The notes under the pieces were generated by a model that was given only the letters and a program-made list of their open reading frames with translations, was not told where the DNA came from and made no database searches. Source: Anaspis maculata (Eukaryota > Arthropoda > Insecta > Coleoptera > Scraptiidae). Taken from it: a DNA stretch of 64,000 nt. Positions 34,829 to 47,900 of this stretch are shown here, in pieces. The position numbers were made by a program, and so were the translations under genes. The stretch lies in the NCBI GenBank assembly GCA_949128115.1, contig OX421964.1, forward strand, positions 16,826,892-16,890,891, given 5' to 3'. Position 1 is the first letter of the stretch; each line of letters starts with the position of its first letter.

Positions 34829-35344
34829 CGATTCAACACTTAGCTAGATTTGATCCTATGTAAGCCACTAAACCCATCATCCTTTTCCGTGGTCTTATTT
34901 GTTTGTATGTTTGAAAGTCGCCAATATAGACCCATTGGCGTGAAAAATGTGTCCCTGTCTGTTGCTGCCCTTATTGTTCGATTATCCCAACCAGCTATTC
35001 TTAGATCAGGTACTTAAACCTCCTTGTCATCGCTAATAACCCTTTGTGGTTGATGCGAAATCATAAAAAAAAAAATTGTTTTGTTTATAAACTTCATTTA
35101 TTGAGTTGGCTTTGTGTATTTTGAACAGCCACAGGTTGTGTCAAACCGAGTCAATGGTGTGCAAATAGCTGTGGGCCTTAAGATACATTGTTTTCAGCTT
35201 TCCTCAAATCACCAGGTAAATGGTGAAGGCTGCAATAACCCTTCTACAAATTGGGTGATTGTAGGTTCTATCTGCTTGAAACAAAGCACTAGCAACATAT
35301 AGTATGCAACATTCTGTGAAATACCCCCTTTCCTACATTAAATT
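34829..35344. other. Intergenic, LINE 3' UTR then unassigned
   Basis: The first ~120 bases look like LINE 3' UTR. The rest has no recognised feature. Confidence 0.3.
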
Positions 35345-37780
35345 GATTGAGCTGTGATACGTCTAGTCGACCCTAAGTCGACCTCACGTCGTGCTAATAC
35401 CACAATCTAACTGTAGTAACCTCACGTTCTTTGAAAGGGGATGAATTTGAATAAATATTTAAAAATAAACAAAGTCATGTAACCACACCTCAACTTTATT
35501 ACAAATTAATCAATCATCACCAATTTAAATAAATTCACCTTAATTATTCATTTAATAATTTCTAGACGTGCTGGCATCAGCTAGCGTTAGAAATTAGGTA
35601 AGTTCACATTGAGATTTACATTCGGTTTCTGAAAGAAAAGAACACCCTAATTACGCGCGAAAACCCTACGACCAACTAATTCAACCCGTTCAATTTAATT
35701 CCGTTTTCCTTTCTTCCTAATTTTCAGAACTATCGGTGAACCCATCTCCTAATGCACTTGAGTTTAATTCCCCGCCTAATTTAATTATCCTTCGTCCAGT
35801 TTTAATTTCAACCCTTTCTTCCTTCTCGCCCATTTTCACTGGTACGAAAAAAATCTTCACTATTTAATTGTACTTAGAGAGAGATGGTTGTTCATCAAGT
35901 ATTGTCTTGCTATTTCGAAATCATAGCAATTATTTTAATTCTTGACCGAATAATTTACATAAAATTTGAGTGTTGACATTCCATAAATTTGTATCCAGCT
36001 GGGGCAGTAATTTGGGACTTACAGACTCATCCAGCAGCTCTATTTTACGCTAGGTTCAATGCCTTCACGCAAATCTACAATCTGGAGTACAAATTGTTTC
36101 AATGAGCTTCTAATTAAACAGCCTGCAAAATTGATGTTATGTTCCTTTCTTTCTTGAAGTGTTTTCGAAACGACACTGAATTTTCTTGGCATTGCTCAAG
36201 AGCAAGGGGTTCTCTTTTTTGGAACTCAACCTTTTCTGGTTTTAAAGTCTTTGCCGCGCGAAAAGGGTTGAATATTTTATTCTATGGGGGAGATTTCGCG
36301 TGATCGAGATTTCGCCCCGATTTGATTTGCATAAATACTGCTAGTGCTTGTCTCAAGCTAATAGAGTCTACAAAACCATGCTCTATAGGAAGCTAAATCT
36401 CTTAAAAGGGTTACTGAGGTTTTCGCCCTTTTTTTGGCGTCTTGGAGGTAGGTGGCTGAAACAAGGGGCCGCATTTAAAAGCTCAAAGCAACTACAGGGA
36501 ATTGAAATCGGCTTGACGCTTATCATGGCTGTGCGAAAGATCAAAACAAAACCTACTATCATTTTATAAATCAAAACAATTACTTCAACCTTATTTAAAC
36601 AATTCGCATTTGATTACAAATGGAAATCAGACTTGCCCCTATATATCCTTCCCTTGTAACTGATGCACTACAACTATTAACAGTCTTAAGAACTTTGATT
36701 AACTCATTCTTGACGAGTGATAATTTTTTCTATTCTACACACGTCTGCCGTTGTTGAGCACTCTAACGCCAATCCTCTTCTCACCCCCTGACTTCCCATC
36801 ACCCCGTGTACAATTATGTCACTTCCCAACCCCGCTCGTGATTCTAATTTATTCCTAAATATTTAATTCCCTTTTATTTTATAATTTTAAGGCGTCCCAC
36901 CACAATATCTGGGCGAAAATCTAACGCGTAATCTTTTCCCATAGAATAAAAGAGATTTATCTTTTTCGCAACGACAAGGGGTTTCACGAGCATTCAAAGT
37001 AGAAGTCCTAGAAAGAGAACCGCTTTGAACATGCACAGAAATGCACTGTTGCTTCGAAAAATCTACAAGATATCGAAAACTGATGTAATTTTCCAGGTTA
37101 ACTGATTGAAGGCTCATACCTAATTGCACATCCGAGTAAAGTTCGGCAACAAAAAGTGATAAAGAGCTGAGTGACAAGTCTGTGAGTTGAAACACATCAC
37201 CAGCTGGACGTAAATTGATTGAACTAAAACACCTAACTGTTATGTAAATTATTTGGTCGATAATTAAAATAATGGCTATGATTTTCGAAATACAAAGACC
37301 ATACTCAAGGGCGGCTGATGATAACAACAATCTCTCTCTAAGTACAACTAAATAATCGAGATTTCTCTTCGTAGAGAAATAGGCTGAAGGAAGGGTTAAA
37401 TTAAAATCAACGAGGTATTGATTGATTTTGCAAGGAATCAAACTCAGGGGCATAATGAAATTTAGCTCATCAATATCTTTTCAAACCAGGAGAATACGGA
37501 AACGGTAATTTAATTGGGAGAGTGGGATTGATTGGGTGCGGGTTTTCGCAAGTGAGTAATTAGGATGTATTTAATTTCAGAAACCGAATGTAAATTCGAA
37601 ATTCAATTGATTCCTTATTGTTAGCTGGAGTCAGCACAATATGAGAGTAGGTGTGTAATGAATAATTATCGCAAATGGTGATTAAGGCTCACTAAGTTAA
37701 ATCAACGATAATTGATTTATCAAATAAATGAAGGACTTGTGGCTTCAGAGACTTTGTTTGTTCGCAATAATTATTCAATT
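35345..37780. mobile_element. Inverted-repeat element, ~2.4 kb, non-coding
   Basis: Phrases at the left (35580-35720) recur inverted at the right (37500-37640): 'acattcggtttctg' against 'cagaaaccgaatgt', and 'accctaattac' with 'cgaaaaccc' against 'gggttttcgc' with 'gtaattagga'. Further in, 'attttaattcttgaccgaataatttacat' (about 35930) is inverted at about 37240. The arms are diverged and interrupted. The 188-codon minus-strand frame at 37453-36887 falls mainly in the right arm and has no recognisable domain. The exact ends and family are unknown. Confidence 0.5.
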
Positions 37781-37799
37781 GTCCTCTTCAAAAAAAATC

Positions 37800-38574
37800 T
37801 GGGGAACTCAAGTGATCCAGCAGTGACTTTGGGGCACCACCATGTGTCTGATCTGACACCATCCATTTTCGAGAAGAATACTGCAGTTTAACCTAAGCGT
37901 CCCATCCAGAAAGAGGGGACGCCCGAGGAGTTCTAATGGTCCTGGACTCCTGGAACCGTCAGGTCTCCGTAAGACATCGTCGCCCATGCCGACAGCGCCT
38001 TGAGTCCTGCCGGATCCAGAGGGGGAGGTTGTAACGGACCACTTTTTCCCCCGGCCTATCCTACCCGTAGCAGAAGAAAGCGAAGGGTGCCACGACGACG
38101 ACTAGCACCGCGATGAAGAGTCTACGGGTAAGCGGCAGGCGCGTGCACTTTTGGACGGTATCTCGGAAATCGCTATCGCAATTATTGCGCGGAATACGGT
38201 TTTTCGTTTCTAGATCGTGCCCGGGACGTGAGCCCTTGAGTAGAAGGAATGTTGGACAATCCGCTACCTACCTTTTACCACCGTTATTAACTTTACCAAT
38301 TTACCAATGCACTCGCTATTGCCGCTGTGAATTGATCTGGAGTCGGTCGGCTTATCTGCGCTTATATACTTGAATTTCATTTTCGGGAATATTCCATGCG
38401 CTCTCTGGCATATTCCAGCATCAACCGCCGCCAGTAGATTTGCCGCAGCTCTAGAACGTCATCAGATTCGCGCCAATTGTGCAGATGTGTCTTACTCGCG
38501 CGTAAGAGCGGATCTTCATCTTGCTCGAATAATCCAGAATCACCGCGTTTGCAAGAACCTCGCAACTTGTAACA
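37800..38574 (+). mobile_element. Ty3/gypsy 3' end: pol tail, polypurine tract and 3' LTR
   Basis: The stretch before 38018 is a basic reading frame (RKRGRPRG) typical of gypsy pol C-termini. AGAGGGGGAGGT (38018-38029) is a polypurine tract, immediately followed by an LTR beginning TGTAACGG (38030) and ending TTGTAACA (38574). The LTR's second half is homologous to the partial LTR at 61531-61785. No 5' part of this element is present here. Confidence 0.65.
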
Positions 38575-38799
38575 ATATAAAGAACCCGGAATCACTATTG
38601 CGCACTTTGAATTTCGAAAGGAACGGCTTTCACTTTCACCTTGAAGTTTTTCTGAATCGTAAAAAAATTGTACCACTTGTGCTTGCCTGGTGTAGCAATC
38701 TGCAATTCAATGTTAGTAGGCAGGTACCTATAAAGTTTCAATTTGTTCCAGCTCAAAATCACTCAATACTTGGAGATTATTGTTTATTGAAAAAAAAAA

Positions 38800-38949
38800 G
38801 GATCAAATATGATTGCACATAATGTTTCGAGAAAAGCAAGAGTTGTTCTTGTTTTAGTGTTCTGCTGAATCAGGAAAAAGTGCCTCTGGGCGTTGGATGG
38901 CATCAGAAGATATTTCAGAAAGTAGTTCCTCGTAGTTCCTTCAGCAGCT
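38800..38949 (+). promoter_or_regulatory. Conserved promoter/5' UTR of copy 2
   Basis: The 150 bases before the ATG are clearly homologous to those of copy 3 (59780-59933). Shared blocks are AAATATGATTGC (38805), GTTTTAGTGTTCT against GTTCTAGTGACCT (38851), GATGGCATCAGA and TTCCTTCAGCAGCTATGTCT. The AT-rich block about 45 bases upstream of the TTAGTG block could serve as TATA-like and initiator elements. The role is inferred from conservation and position. Confidence 0.5.
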
Positions 38950-41900
38950 ATGTCTAGATACCAGGTAAGAAAGACTACCTATGTCTTTTCCATACAGGGT
39001 AAATTAAAATTGCATATTGTCAAGTTTCCAGTAGGTATCAATACTATTTTGCGATTTTATCTGCTAATATAGTATACGTCTAGAATTTAGGGCCAAACTT
39101 TAGGTCTTTGTCACTCGATGAATTTACGACAATAAAAAATGGTTCAACTGTTTTTCTTTGATCCCATTAACCTACGTTGATATCACAAGAACGAGCTAGA
39201 AGAAATGTTAAACTTGGAGTTGGAGAACATCGAGTACTTACAGAATTTGGGGTCTAAATCTAGATGGTTATGATTCAAAGAATGTACTAGGTACTTACCT
39301 ACCTACAAAGTTCTTTTTCTATTATTTTTCTGACTCCCCTATATAATATACAGGGCGTCCAGAAAATGGCGGGAAAGCTCTGCAGTACGTTGTGCAGGAC
39401 CCTTCAAGAAATCCAAAAAAATAAAATAAAAAAAATCTTTGACTCTAACTTTTGAAAAAAATTTGGGTCAAAAACTGGTCCTTCGAATATTATTTTCTTA
39501 GTTTCTGACTCACCCTGTAAATAACAAAAAAGATCAGTACTTACGCGTCCAATGGTAGATATTTCTTTCCCATAATTCTGTCGTTGACAGTAAACTGAAA
39601 TCTTTTGAATTAACAAAACTAGAAGAGTTCAAAGAGCCGTCCCTTGACCCTATAATACCCTCAAAAATTAAAATCGAAGAATTTTTTTTATCATTTTTTT
39701 GGAGTTCTTTGAATGGTCTCTTACAACGTACCTACTGGAGAGCTTTTCCGCCGTTTTCTGGACACTCCTTGTATAGGTAGGTACTGAAGAGATTATGGGG
39801 CAGTATTTGAATCACCTTGAATTGCCTATTTAGTTTTTAACTGGACGAATAATTCAACCCACAATAATTATTGCTCCAGCTCTGGTCCCCGTTGGCCCTG
39901 TGCATCATTGTTTTTGGAAAATCAGCCGTGGAATCGGCTGAAAAAACTCCTTATCAGCTGAAGGAATATGTTGAAAAAGCTTTCCAAATGAAAACGTTCA
40001 ATGGATCTTGGATTTCAGGTGACTTTCTTCTCCCTTTCCATTATTTTCAAAACTTGCTATTTTCCTAATAATAACTAGGTGTGAATTAAATTTTTTTGTC
40101 GTCGTATGCATTCAATTTCACTCATTTTATAACGACTGAAATTCATGTCGTATGTAAACTGAAAGTTCAAATTTACGGTACCTATTGTTTACTCTTCAAA
40201 TTTTGAGTTTCATCACGTCTAAAGATGGATTTATACTCGCAGAAAATAAGATTAGAAATAAAAATAACAATAAGAATAAAAATAAGAAAATGTTGAAGAT
40301 GAGCTTTCAGTTGGAAGCATTTATACACCAAAATAAGAAATAACAATAAGAATAAGGAATTCCGAATTTCCATTCACTGTTGCGTATTGAAGATGCGCAG
40401 ATATGGCAACAGTGGCGGCGTAAAAGAGTCTTTGAGGGTAAAATGTTTCCTAAATTCTGCACAAATCATTCTCAATGTTATTGATTGATCAAGTTACGCG
40501 GTTAACTTATGTAGAATAATATTCTATAATGTGTTTTAAAGCCTTCCGTGGCTTGTGTTTCCTTCCGTTAACGACGAGATCCTGGCCCCTCCCAAAAAAT
40601 ACTTATCGCCGCTACTGACCAAGAAATTTAAGAATAAAAATAACAAGTTGAATGTTTTCAACTTCTGCTCGAAGATGAGCCGAACGAGTGACGAACGCAG
40701 TCGAGCTTTGCCGATGACGATGGGGGCTGCTTTCATGCAATCCGCAGTACATCGATGTAGCAAGAGTTGCCTGAAACCGCCTGTCTTTTGGTAGGCGAGA
40801 AACTCCCACGGGTTGCTTCGTAACGGCGGTCTAAACGTGGGCGCCATCTACCAGTTATACCCACAAGTTCACATCAGTGATAATTGTTTATTACTGCAAT
40901 AATTCAGATTGAGAAGTATATACCTAGACTACACATGATATTAATTTGAAATAATGCGATGTAAAAAATTCTTCTGGATACCCAACTATTCAAGTATTGT
41001 TACCGGTCAGTGATATTGTATGACACCAAACAAAACAAGTAGGAAAACAACCGCGATAACAACAGCATAAAGCTAAAAACTGTAACTAAAAATTTTGACG
41101 CCTGTCATTTTAATGCTTCGAGTGACACCTAGGAGCAATGTTTCAAACTATTTCTTATTCTTATTTTTATTTCTGGAGTATAAATGGGCAGCTACCGTTC
41201 TTATTTTTCCTATTTTTATTCTTATTTTTGCGAGCATAAATCCACCTTTACAATTGAATAATTGTTGATGCACCACTTTACATCAGTTCCACCGTGATCA
41301 CCCTATACCAACGTACCCTAGGTACCTATTATACAAAATTTCAGGCAACTCGTTCCAGTTCGTAGACAGCGAAGGTGACTTCTCAGTCTATAATGTTGAG
41401 ACGAAGAAGTTGACCAAGTTTCTGGACAAAAAAGTGACGGTATAATTTCCTCCTATGCCATAGTTGTTCTTCTGTTGAAAAGTTTAATTTTTTTTTTAGG
41501 CGAACTATACAAGTCACGCGATTGGTTTATCAAAAGATCGTAAATATGCGTTAATCCGGTTTAATACTCAGCGTGTAAGTACGAATAGGTAACTACATGA
41601 TTACACATACCTGTACAATAAGCACGGAATCGTTGGAATATGAGCCCTAATAATAATATGTTCGGTCAATGATAATTTATTTCAAGTTATAGTCCCAATA
41701 TTGATAAAAACCACTCCTGCTCGGAAGTAGGTAAATCAAATGTTAGATCTTTAATCTCAAATTTCCATACAGGGTGATTCAAAAGTGTCCAGCCACCTTG
41801 AAGGCTGGGCTGCGTAATATGGAGATGCAGTAGAGTGCTGGAAAACTGTTGAAAAATTTCTATGTCTTTCAATTTTGAAGTTATGGAGGGACAAAAGTTG

Positions 41901-44900
41901 GTCCTCAGATCGCTTCTATTCTTGTTGTTTCAAAAGATTCCAGTAAACTTAATGGAAAAAGTACAAAAAAACAACCTCTGAATCCGTCATGAATTTCTGT
42001 CATGATTCACGGCAAGTCATGAATCCTGGAAAATCACTTAAGAGTGCCTGCAAACAATCACAATAATGGTCTCATAATTTATGTAGAACACAATAAAACA
42101 CAATTCATTCCAATAGAATTATTTTGCTCCTGCTTTTTTCAAGAAAACTGAATTTTTGTAGTTTATGACTCATCCTGTATAGAAAACAGAAATTTAATAC
42201 AGCTTCAGAGGTTGATTTTTGATACTTGTCATTCTGCCATCAACAATTTTCTAAAATCTTATGAAATAGTATATTGGAAATAGAAAAAAATAGGTGCTTT
42301 GCTGGAATTAATTCAAACAAAAACGATTTTTTTACCATGGCAAGCTCACAGTCCCTTCTTCAACATATCAAAAGTCCTCAACTCTGGGACTGCTACAAAT
42401 CAGTATACAGGGTGAAAGTTTATTATTTTTCTTCATTTTTTTTTTTTCTTGAAAAACTGATGACCGAAAACAACGGTTTCAAACTAGTTTGATAGGCCAT
42501 AGTCTTCCAATGAACATATAAAAAATATACCACCCAGCAACTCCTGCGTATCAAGTTACAGGGTGAAAACTATTTTTCAACTTCAATTTTTTTTCTTGGT
42601 GGAACTGATCTAGATTGAAGCCGGTTTCAGTTCCTTTGCAAGCTGATAATGTCATAATGAACATATGAAAAGGACACATCTCTGCATCTGCTGATTCTCA
42701 ATTTACAGGGTGAAAAGTCATTTTCTCGTTTCAATTTTTTTCTTGATGGAATCGGCTCACACAACGATTGCGACTGGTTTTTCTGTAAATTTGAGGTTAC
42801 TAGTCAAACATATCAAAATAATACATCTCTGCTACAGCTACGTTTTTATTTACAAATTTAGATGTTTGGTTGCGTTCCAAGATTTTTTGAATTTTTGATG
42901 CAATATACCCGAATATACCCAGACATTTAAATTTGTAAAAAAAAAAACTAGCTGTAGCAAAAATGTATTATTCTGATATGTTTGACTGAAAACTTCAAGT
43001 TTTCAGAAGAATCAGTCGAAATTGATGTGTGAGCCAATTTCACCAAGAAAGAAATTGAAACGTGAAAATGACTTTTCACCCTGTAAATTGAAAAGCAGCA
43101 GTTGCAGAAATGTATCATTTTTAAATGTTCAGTATGACATTATAAGCTTGCAAAAGAACTGGAACCCGCTCCAATCTAGATCAGTTCCACTAAGAAAAAA
43201 AATTGAAGATGAAAAATAGTTTTCACCCTGTAACTTGATACACAGCAGTTGCTGAGTGGTATATTTTTTATATGTTTATTGGAAGACTATGGCCTATCAA
43301 ACTAGCCTTGAACCGTTTTTTTCAGTCATCAGTTTTTTGAGAAAGAAAGGAAATAGAGAAAAATAATAAACTTTCACCCTGTATACTAATTTGTAGCAGT
43401 CCCAGAGTTGAGGACTTTTGATATGTTGAAGAGGGAACTGAAAGCTAGCCATGATAAAAAAAATCGTTTTTGTTTGAATTAATTCCATCAGATATTCTAT
43501 TTCCAATATACTAAAACAACGAAAATAGAAGCGCCATCGAACATCGAAGGACCAACTTTCGTCCCTTCATAACTTCAAAACTAAAAGAGATAGAATTTTT
43601 TTAACAATTTCTCAGCATTCTACTAACTACATCTCCATATTACGCCACTTCAAGGTGGCTGGACACTTTTGAATCACCCTGTATAGCCCTAGCAGCATTT
43701 CTCAGAATATTCAAAATAATTAATTCTCAATTCTATAATAAGCACTTGAATAATGATTTGACTTCTACAAAGGGGAAACACAACCTCGATCTAGGGCACA
43801 GTTCCTGCAGGTAGAGAACCGAAAAAAAAAACAACTTAATGTTGACTTTACAATGTAAATATTCTGAATAAATGCTATCGATTCTAGTTTGTTGCACCGA
43901 CCCAATTTTTGTCAGTTACTATTTATTTCTTGATTTATTAGTTATTAAAGCTTTGGACTTTCTGCTTCAACTTTTTCACCCTTCCGACGTTCATCTTCTT
44001 ACTCGTCACCTATTATGATTAGGTATGCTCCTTCTTTTCTCTCTTTCTTGTCTTTTGCAGCTCTCTTCCATTCTTCATTTTCCCACTCTTCTCACTGTCT
44101 GGCCAGCTGTTTCACATTTTCCTTCAATTTCTCCGTAATCTTTCTCAGTTCACTCTGTAGCTATGTTGTTCAGCTTCTTACCGATCCTTTGTTATTCCTT
44201 CTCATATGTCCTCCATCTGTTGTGCTAAATTCCCAATTACTGCTTTACTTTCTTCTATTTCTCGTTCTTCGTCTTTCCTATATTCTGGAGAAATTTACCC
44301 TACATTTTTTTTGAGAAATGACGCTATAGGGGTAAAAGATTTGAGATCAGATGTTCAAGATTTGATTTCAATTCAGTTGTTATAGGACTCGTAAATCAAA
44401 CGAAGAAAAATATGTTAGTAACTTTTGTGATGCTTTTTTATTTAGTTGTTCAGACATTCGACAACTGCACAGTTTGCGATTTACGATATCGCAACAAAGT
44501 AAGTACCTAGCAGACGATTTTGTCATTTATATTAACTAAGTACACACATAATCATAGATTCTTCCAAGTCGGGGACAACTTACTGGCGTGGTTAACAAAG
44601 CGACGGAACACCTCACTAAAAACAATTATTATCATCATGAACCGACACGCAAACTCACCTACAAACTGATTTGTAGTTAACTACAAAAGACACGGGCGGA
44701 ATCTTTTATCGCACGAATTTTCACTTACCTAAAATGGCGCCAGGCACGCCCAGGAGAATGTTTCATTCCGCCATGGAAAGTCGACAATTACGGCGAGAGG
44801 AAAAGACAGAAAATCGCACGGTCCGGTCGGCCAGTTTTATAGAGGCACGTTTTTCTTCGAGATAAATGATGGAAAAAAAGACAAAAACCATCGAGCCCGG

Positions 44901-47900
44901 CCCGTCGTGCGATTGGCACCACTGCAGTCACCAGTCCACAACAGCGGCGCGCGTCTGAATCGTCAATCCCAGTGGCGTAACGCGGAAGGGGGGGTATTTT
45001 CGAACCCAACACTTGATTTAGTTTATGGTGATTTTTAATTCCATTAGGAACTAGCTTGAATAGGTCGTAATAATAGAGTGATGTTGATAATGAGAAATGG
45101 TTGATGAATAAAATCAAGTGCGGCATTGCGAAACAAACAAGCAACCCCCACGTGATGTCCGGAGCCTACTAAACTGACGCCGTCTTCACAAAGAACCGGG
45201 TAAGATGTCACCATGAACTAAGGCTGGAAAATAACAACAATTACCCAATCAAAGGGGTTAATCAACCTCCGCTGTCATTATTGAAGCAGACCTATTCGAG
45301 AAAATTGAAAAAACCCGTGCACCACTTGCAGGGGCAAATACATCTCTTGTTCATAGTACTCGAGTACGAAACAGTGCGAGTTTCACGCCATCTTTCCAGC
45401 ACTCAGGTGCCACTCCAAGGTCTGTTTCAGTATATAAGTGGACGGTAACTTTTGACGGTGAAGCCAAATCTGGTCTCATCTCTTTCCTTGATCGAGTGAG
45501 TGAACTGGCCGAAGCACGTCGCACGATGTGATAATTCAAAGGGATGGGGGCTGTGTTTTATACATAACAATTTAGTATTGAGGAAAAAAAATCCTACCGC
45601 TGTGTAACATTTGTAATACCTAGGGGTATTGGGGTTGATTTGAAGAGGTTTTTGCTAACAAATTAAGAATATAAAGTATAAAGCATGAACAGAAATCTCA
45701 CTGCAAGTCACTATTTGTAACAAGCGAGGTTTGGGAGATGTTGATTAAAATATAATATGAGCGAAAACTGAAGACTCAATGGAAATAAGTCAAAGGACAT
45801 TTCCAAGGTATTAAATGATATAAGTATTCCAAGTTCCTGTACCTTATGTACTGCTTGAGGGAACTATAGCAGGTCGATGACCCTGTATGGTAGTTCAGAA
45901 TAGGGGGTACTCAATCCTAAGGGTAGTAACGTGAACTGCCACCACTGGCGCAGTTTTTTATATGGAGAGGCAGATCCATAGAGAGAGGGGAACAGACCAT
46001 CTGGGTACATCATGGGCCCGTATTCATAGTCGGATCTCATAAACTGCGCAACAAATATGTTGTCGCGAGGGAAAAATTGGTCCGAGTTTGGACCCCAATA
46101 ACTTTTGAATGGCACAAACCATTTTGATTCTGTTTTGAAAGTTAGTGAGATCAATCTTTCTGTTATTCACCTTCAGGAGGTAAAGATCTGGGAGCTCCAT
46201 GTGAAATATCTACCGGGTGAAATGTAAAACAGTGCAAAATTTTAGCAATTTAAACGGACCTCCATTTTCAAAATAATTTTTTTTCTCAAATGCAAATGAC
46301 AGGATTATGATGTTTTAGCTTGCGCCCAGTTTCAAAATTTTTGAAATCGGAAGTCTGGTTCTGACTATGATTTTTTTTTCTCTTGGAAGATGCTGATTTA
46401 TCCTATCGGTACAAAGAAGACTATGTTACTCTGATGATGGGAGGTCGCAATTCACGAATATTGTTGCTTAAACGGTTCTCAGCAACCTAACTCGTAGACC
46501 ATCTGGAATACCTTGATCAAGGCTTCAAAAAAAGGGCCCATTCAAAAATGGGCGACACAGGTGTTTTTCTTAAAAATTGAATTGGATCAGATTTTCACAA
46601 CTGAAACAAGCTTTCTTTGTGATTTTGACCTCCTGTACTTGATGCTGATGGTCAATTTTAGTTTTTGATGATGACAGGCTCCCTAGGCTAACATAGTCTT
46701 TCTTGTAGCGATAGGATAAATCAGCATCCTCCAAGAGAAAAAAAATCATAGTCAGAACCAGAGTTCCGATTTCAAAAATTCTAAAACTGGTCGCAAGTCA
46801 GAACATCACGCTTCATGATCCTTCCATTTGCATTTGTGAAAAAAAATTATTCTGAAAATGGGAGTCCGTTTAATTTGATAAAATTTTGCACTGTTTTACA
46901 TTTCACCCTGTAAATATTTTACATAAAGCTTCCTGATCTTCGCCTCCTGAAGGTGAACAACGGAAAAACTGATCTCACTAGCCGTCAAAACAAAATTGAA
47001 ATGGTTTGTGTTATTCAAAAGTTATTGTGGTCCAAAGTCGGACCAATTTTTCCCTTGCGACAACATATTTGTTGCGCAGTTTATATAAGGTGGTCTCAAG
47101 ACCATGTTTATTTAGACACAGGCTTGAACCAAGATGGTGTTATACATACAGTTATCATCTTGTGAATATATTATAACATAATCAAATACCCCTACATCTT
47201 CTTGAGGTTGTGTTTGGGAGAAATCAGCGTATCAAAATTGAATAAGGTCGTCTCAAGACATAAGATCTGACTATGAATACGGGCCTTAAAGTTTCAATCT
47301 TGGTTGGGGTAGCGTGCATTTTAGCTTATCTATTTCTGGCTTTAACTCTTCGGAAAGGCGTTTTGATGAGTCCGGCTGACGAGGCATTTTAATCGAGTGG
47401 AAACCTCCAGCTAATTTACCATTTTAACGTGAAGGGTGGTTAGGTGAACAAGAGTTTTTCAAAACAAACATTATATTTTCAAATAAGCAAAATTATTGAG
47501 TACAATACTGCATAGAATTGATAAAGGGATCCATAGTACTCAAATTACTACAACTTTATAATACTGCATAGGTTAACTATCAAAAGCTAGCATCGCAAAT
47601 ATTCACAACTATAGCCACCTCGTGGCATAGCAATGATAATAATAATTTAAGTAAACAAATACACGACTCAGCTGTCGCTGTGACGTTTGATGACGTAAGA
47701 GTAATGCAACAATTGTCACGACGCCATTTTGGCATTCATACGTCATGGCTCGTGCACATGACGTAAGTGGAGATAACAGAGAGAGAAATTCAGAGTGAGA
47801 GAGTCACTAGAGAGCGTTATTGCAGGTGACTCATTGCTCAGAGAGAGCGCTTCTCCACATGAATAATAATTAGATAGGTTCTACCTTATACGTTGACATC

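Noticed and set aside
36887..37453. 188-codon minus-strand frame
   Set aside because: Falls largely in the right arm of a non-coding inverted-repeat element, with no domain recognised; not supported as a gene.
39871..40068. Alternative start of copy 2 at a TTG (reads as LLQLWSP...)
   Set aside because: TTGCTCCAG is the end of an intron; the ATG microexon at 38950-38964 with GTAAGA donor matches the other two copies.
44972..45000. CAGTGGCGTAACGCGG as hAT MITE end
   Set aside because: No matching opposite end or 8 bp duplication found within the following kilobase.
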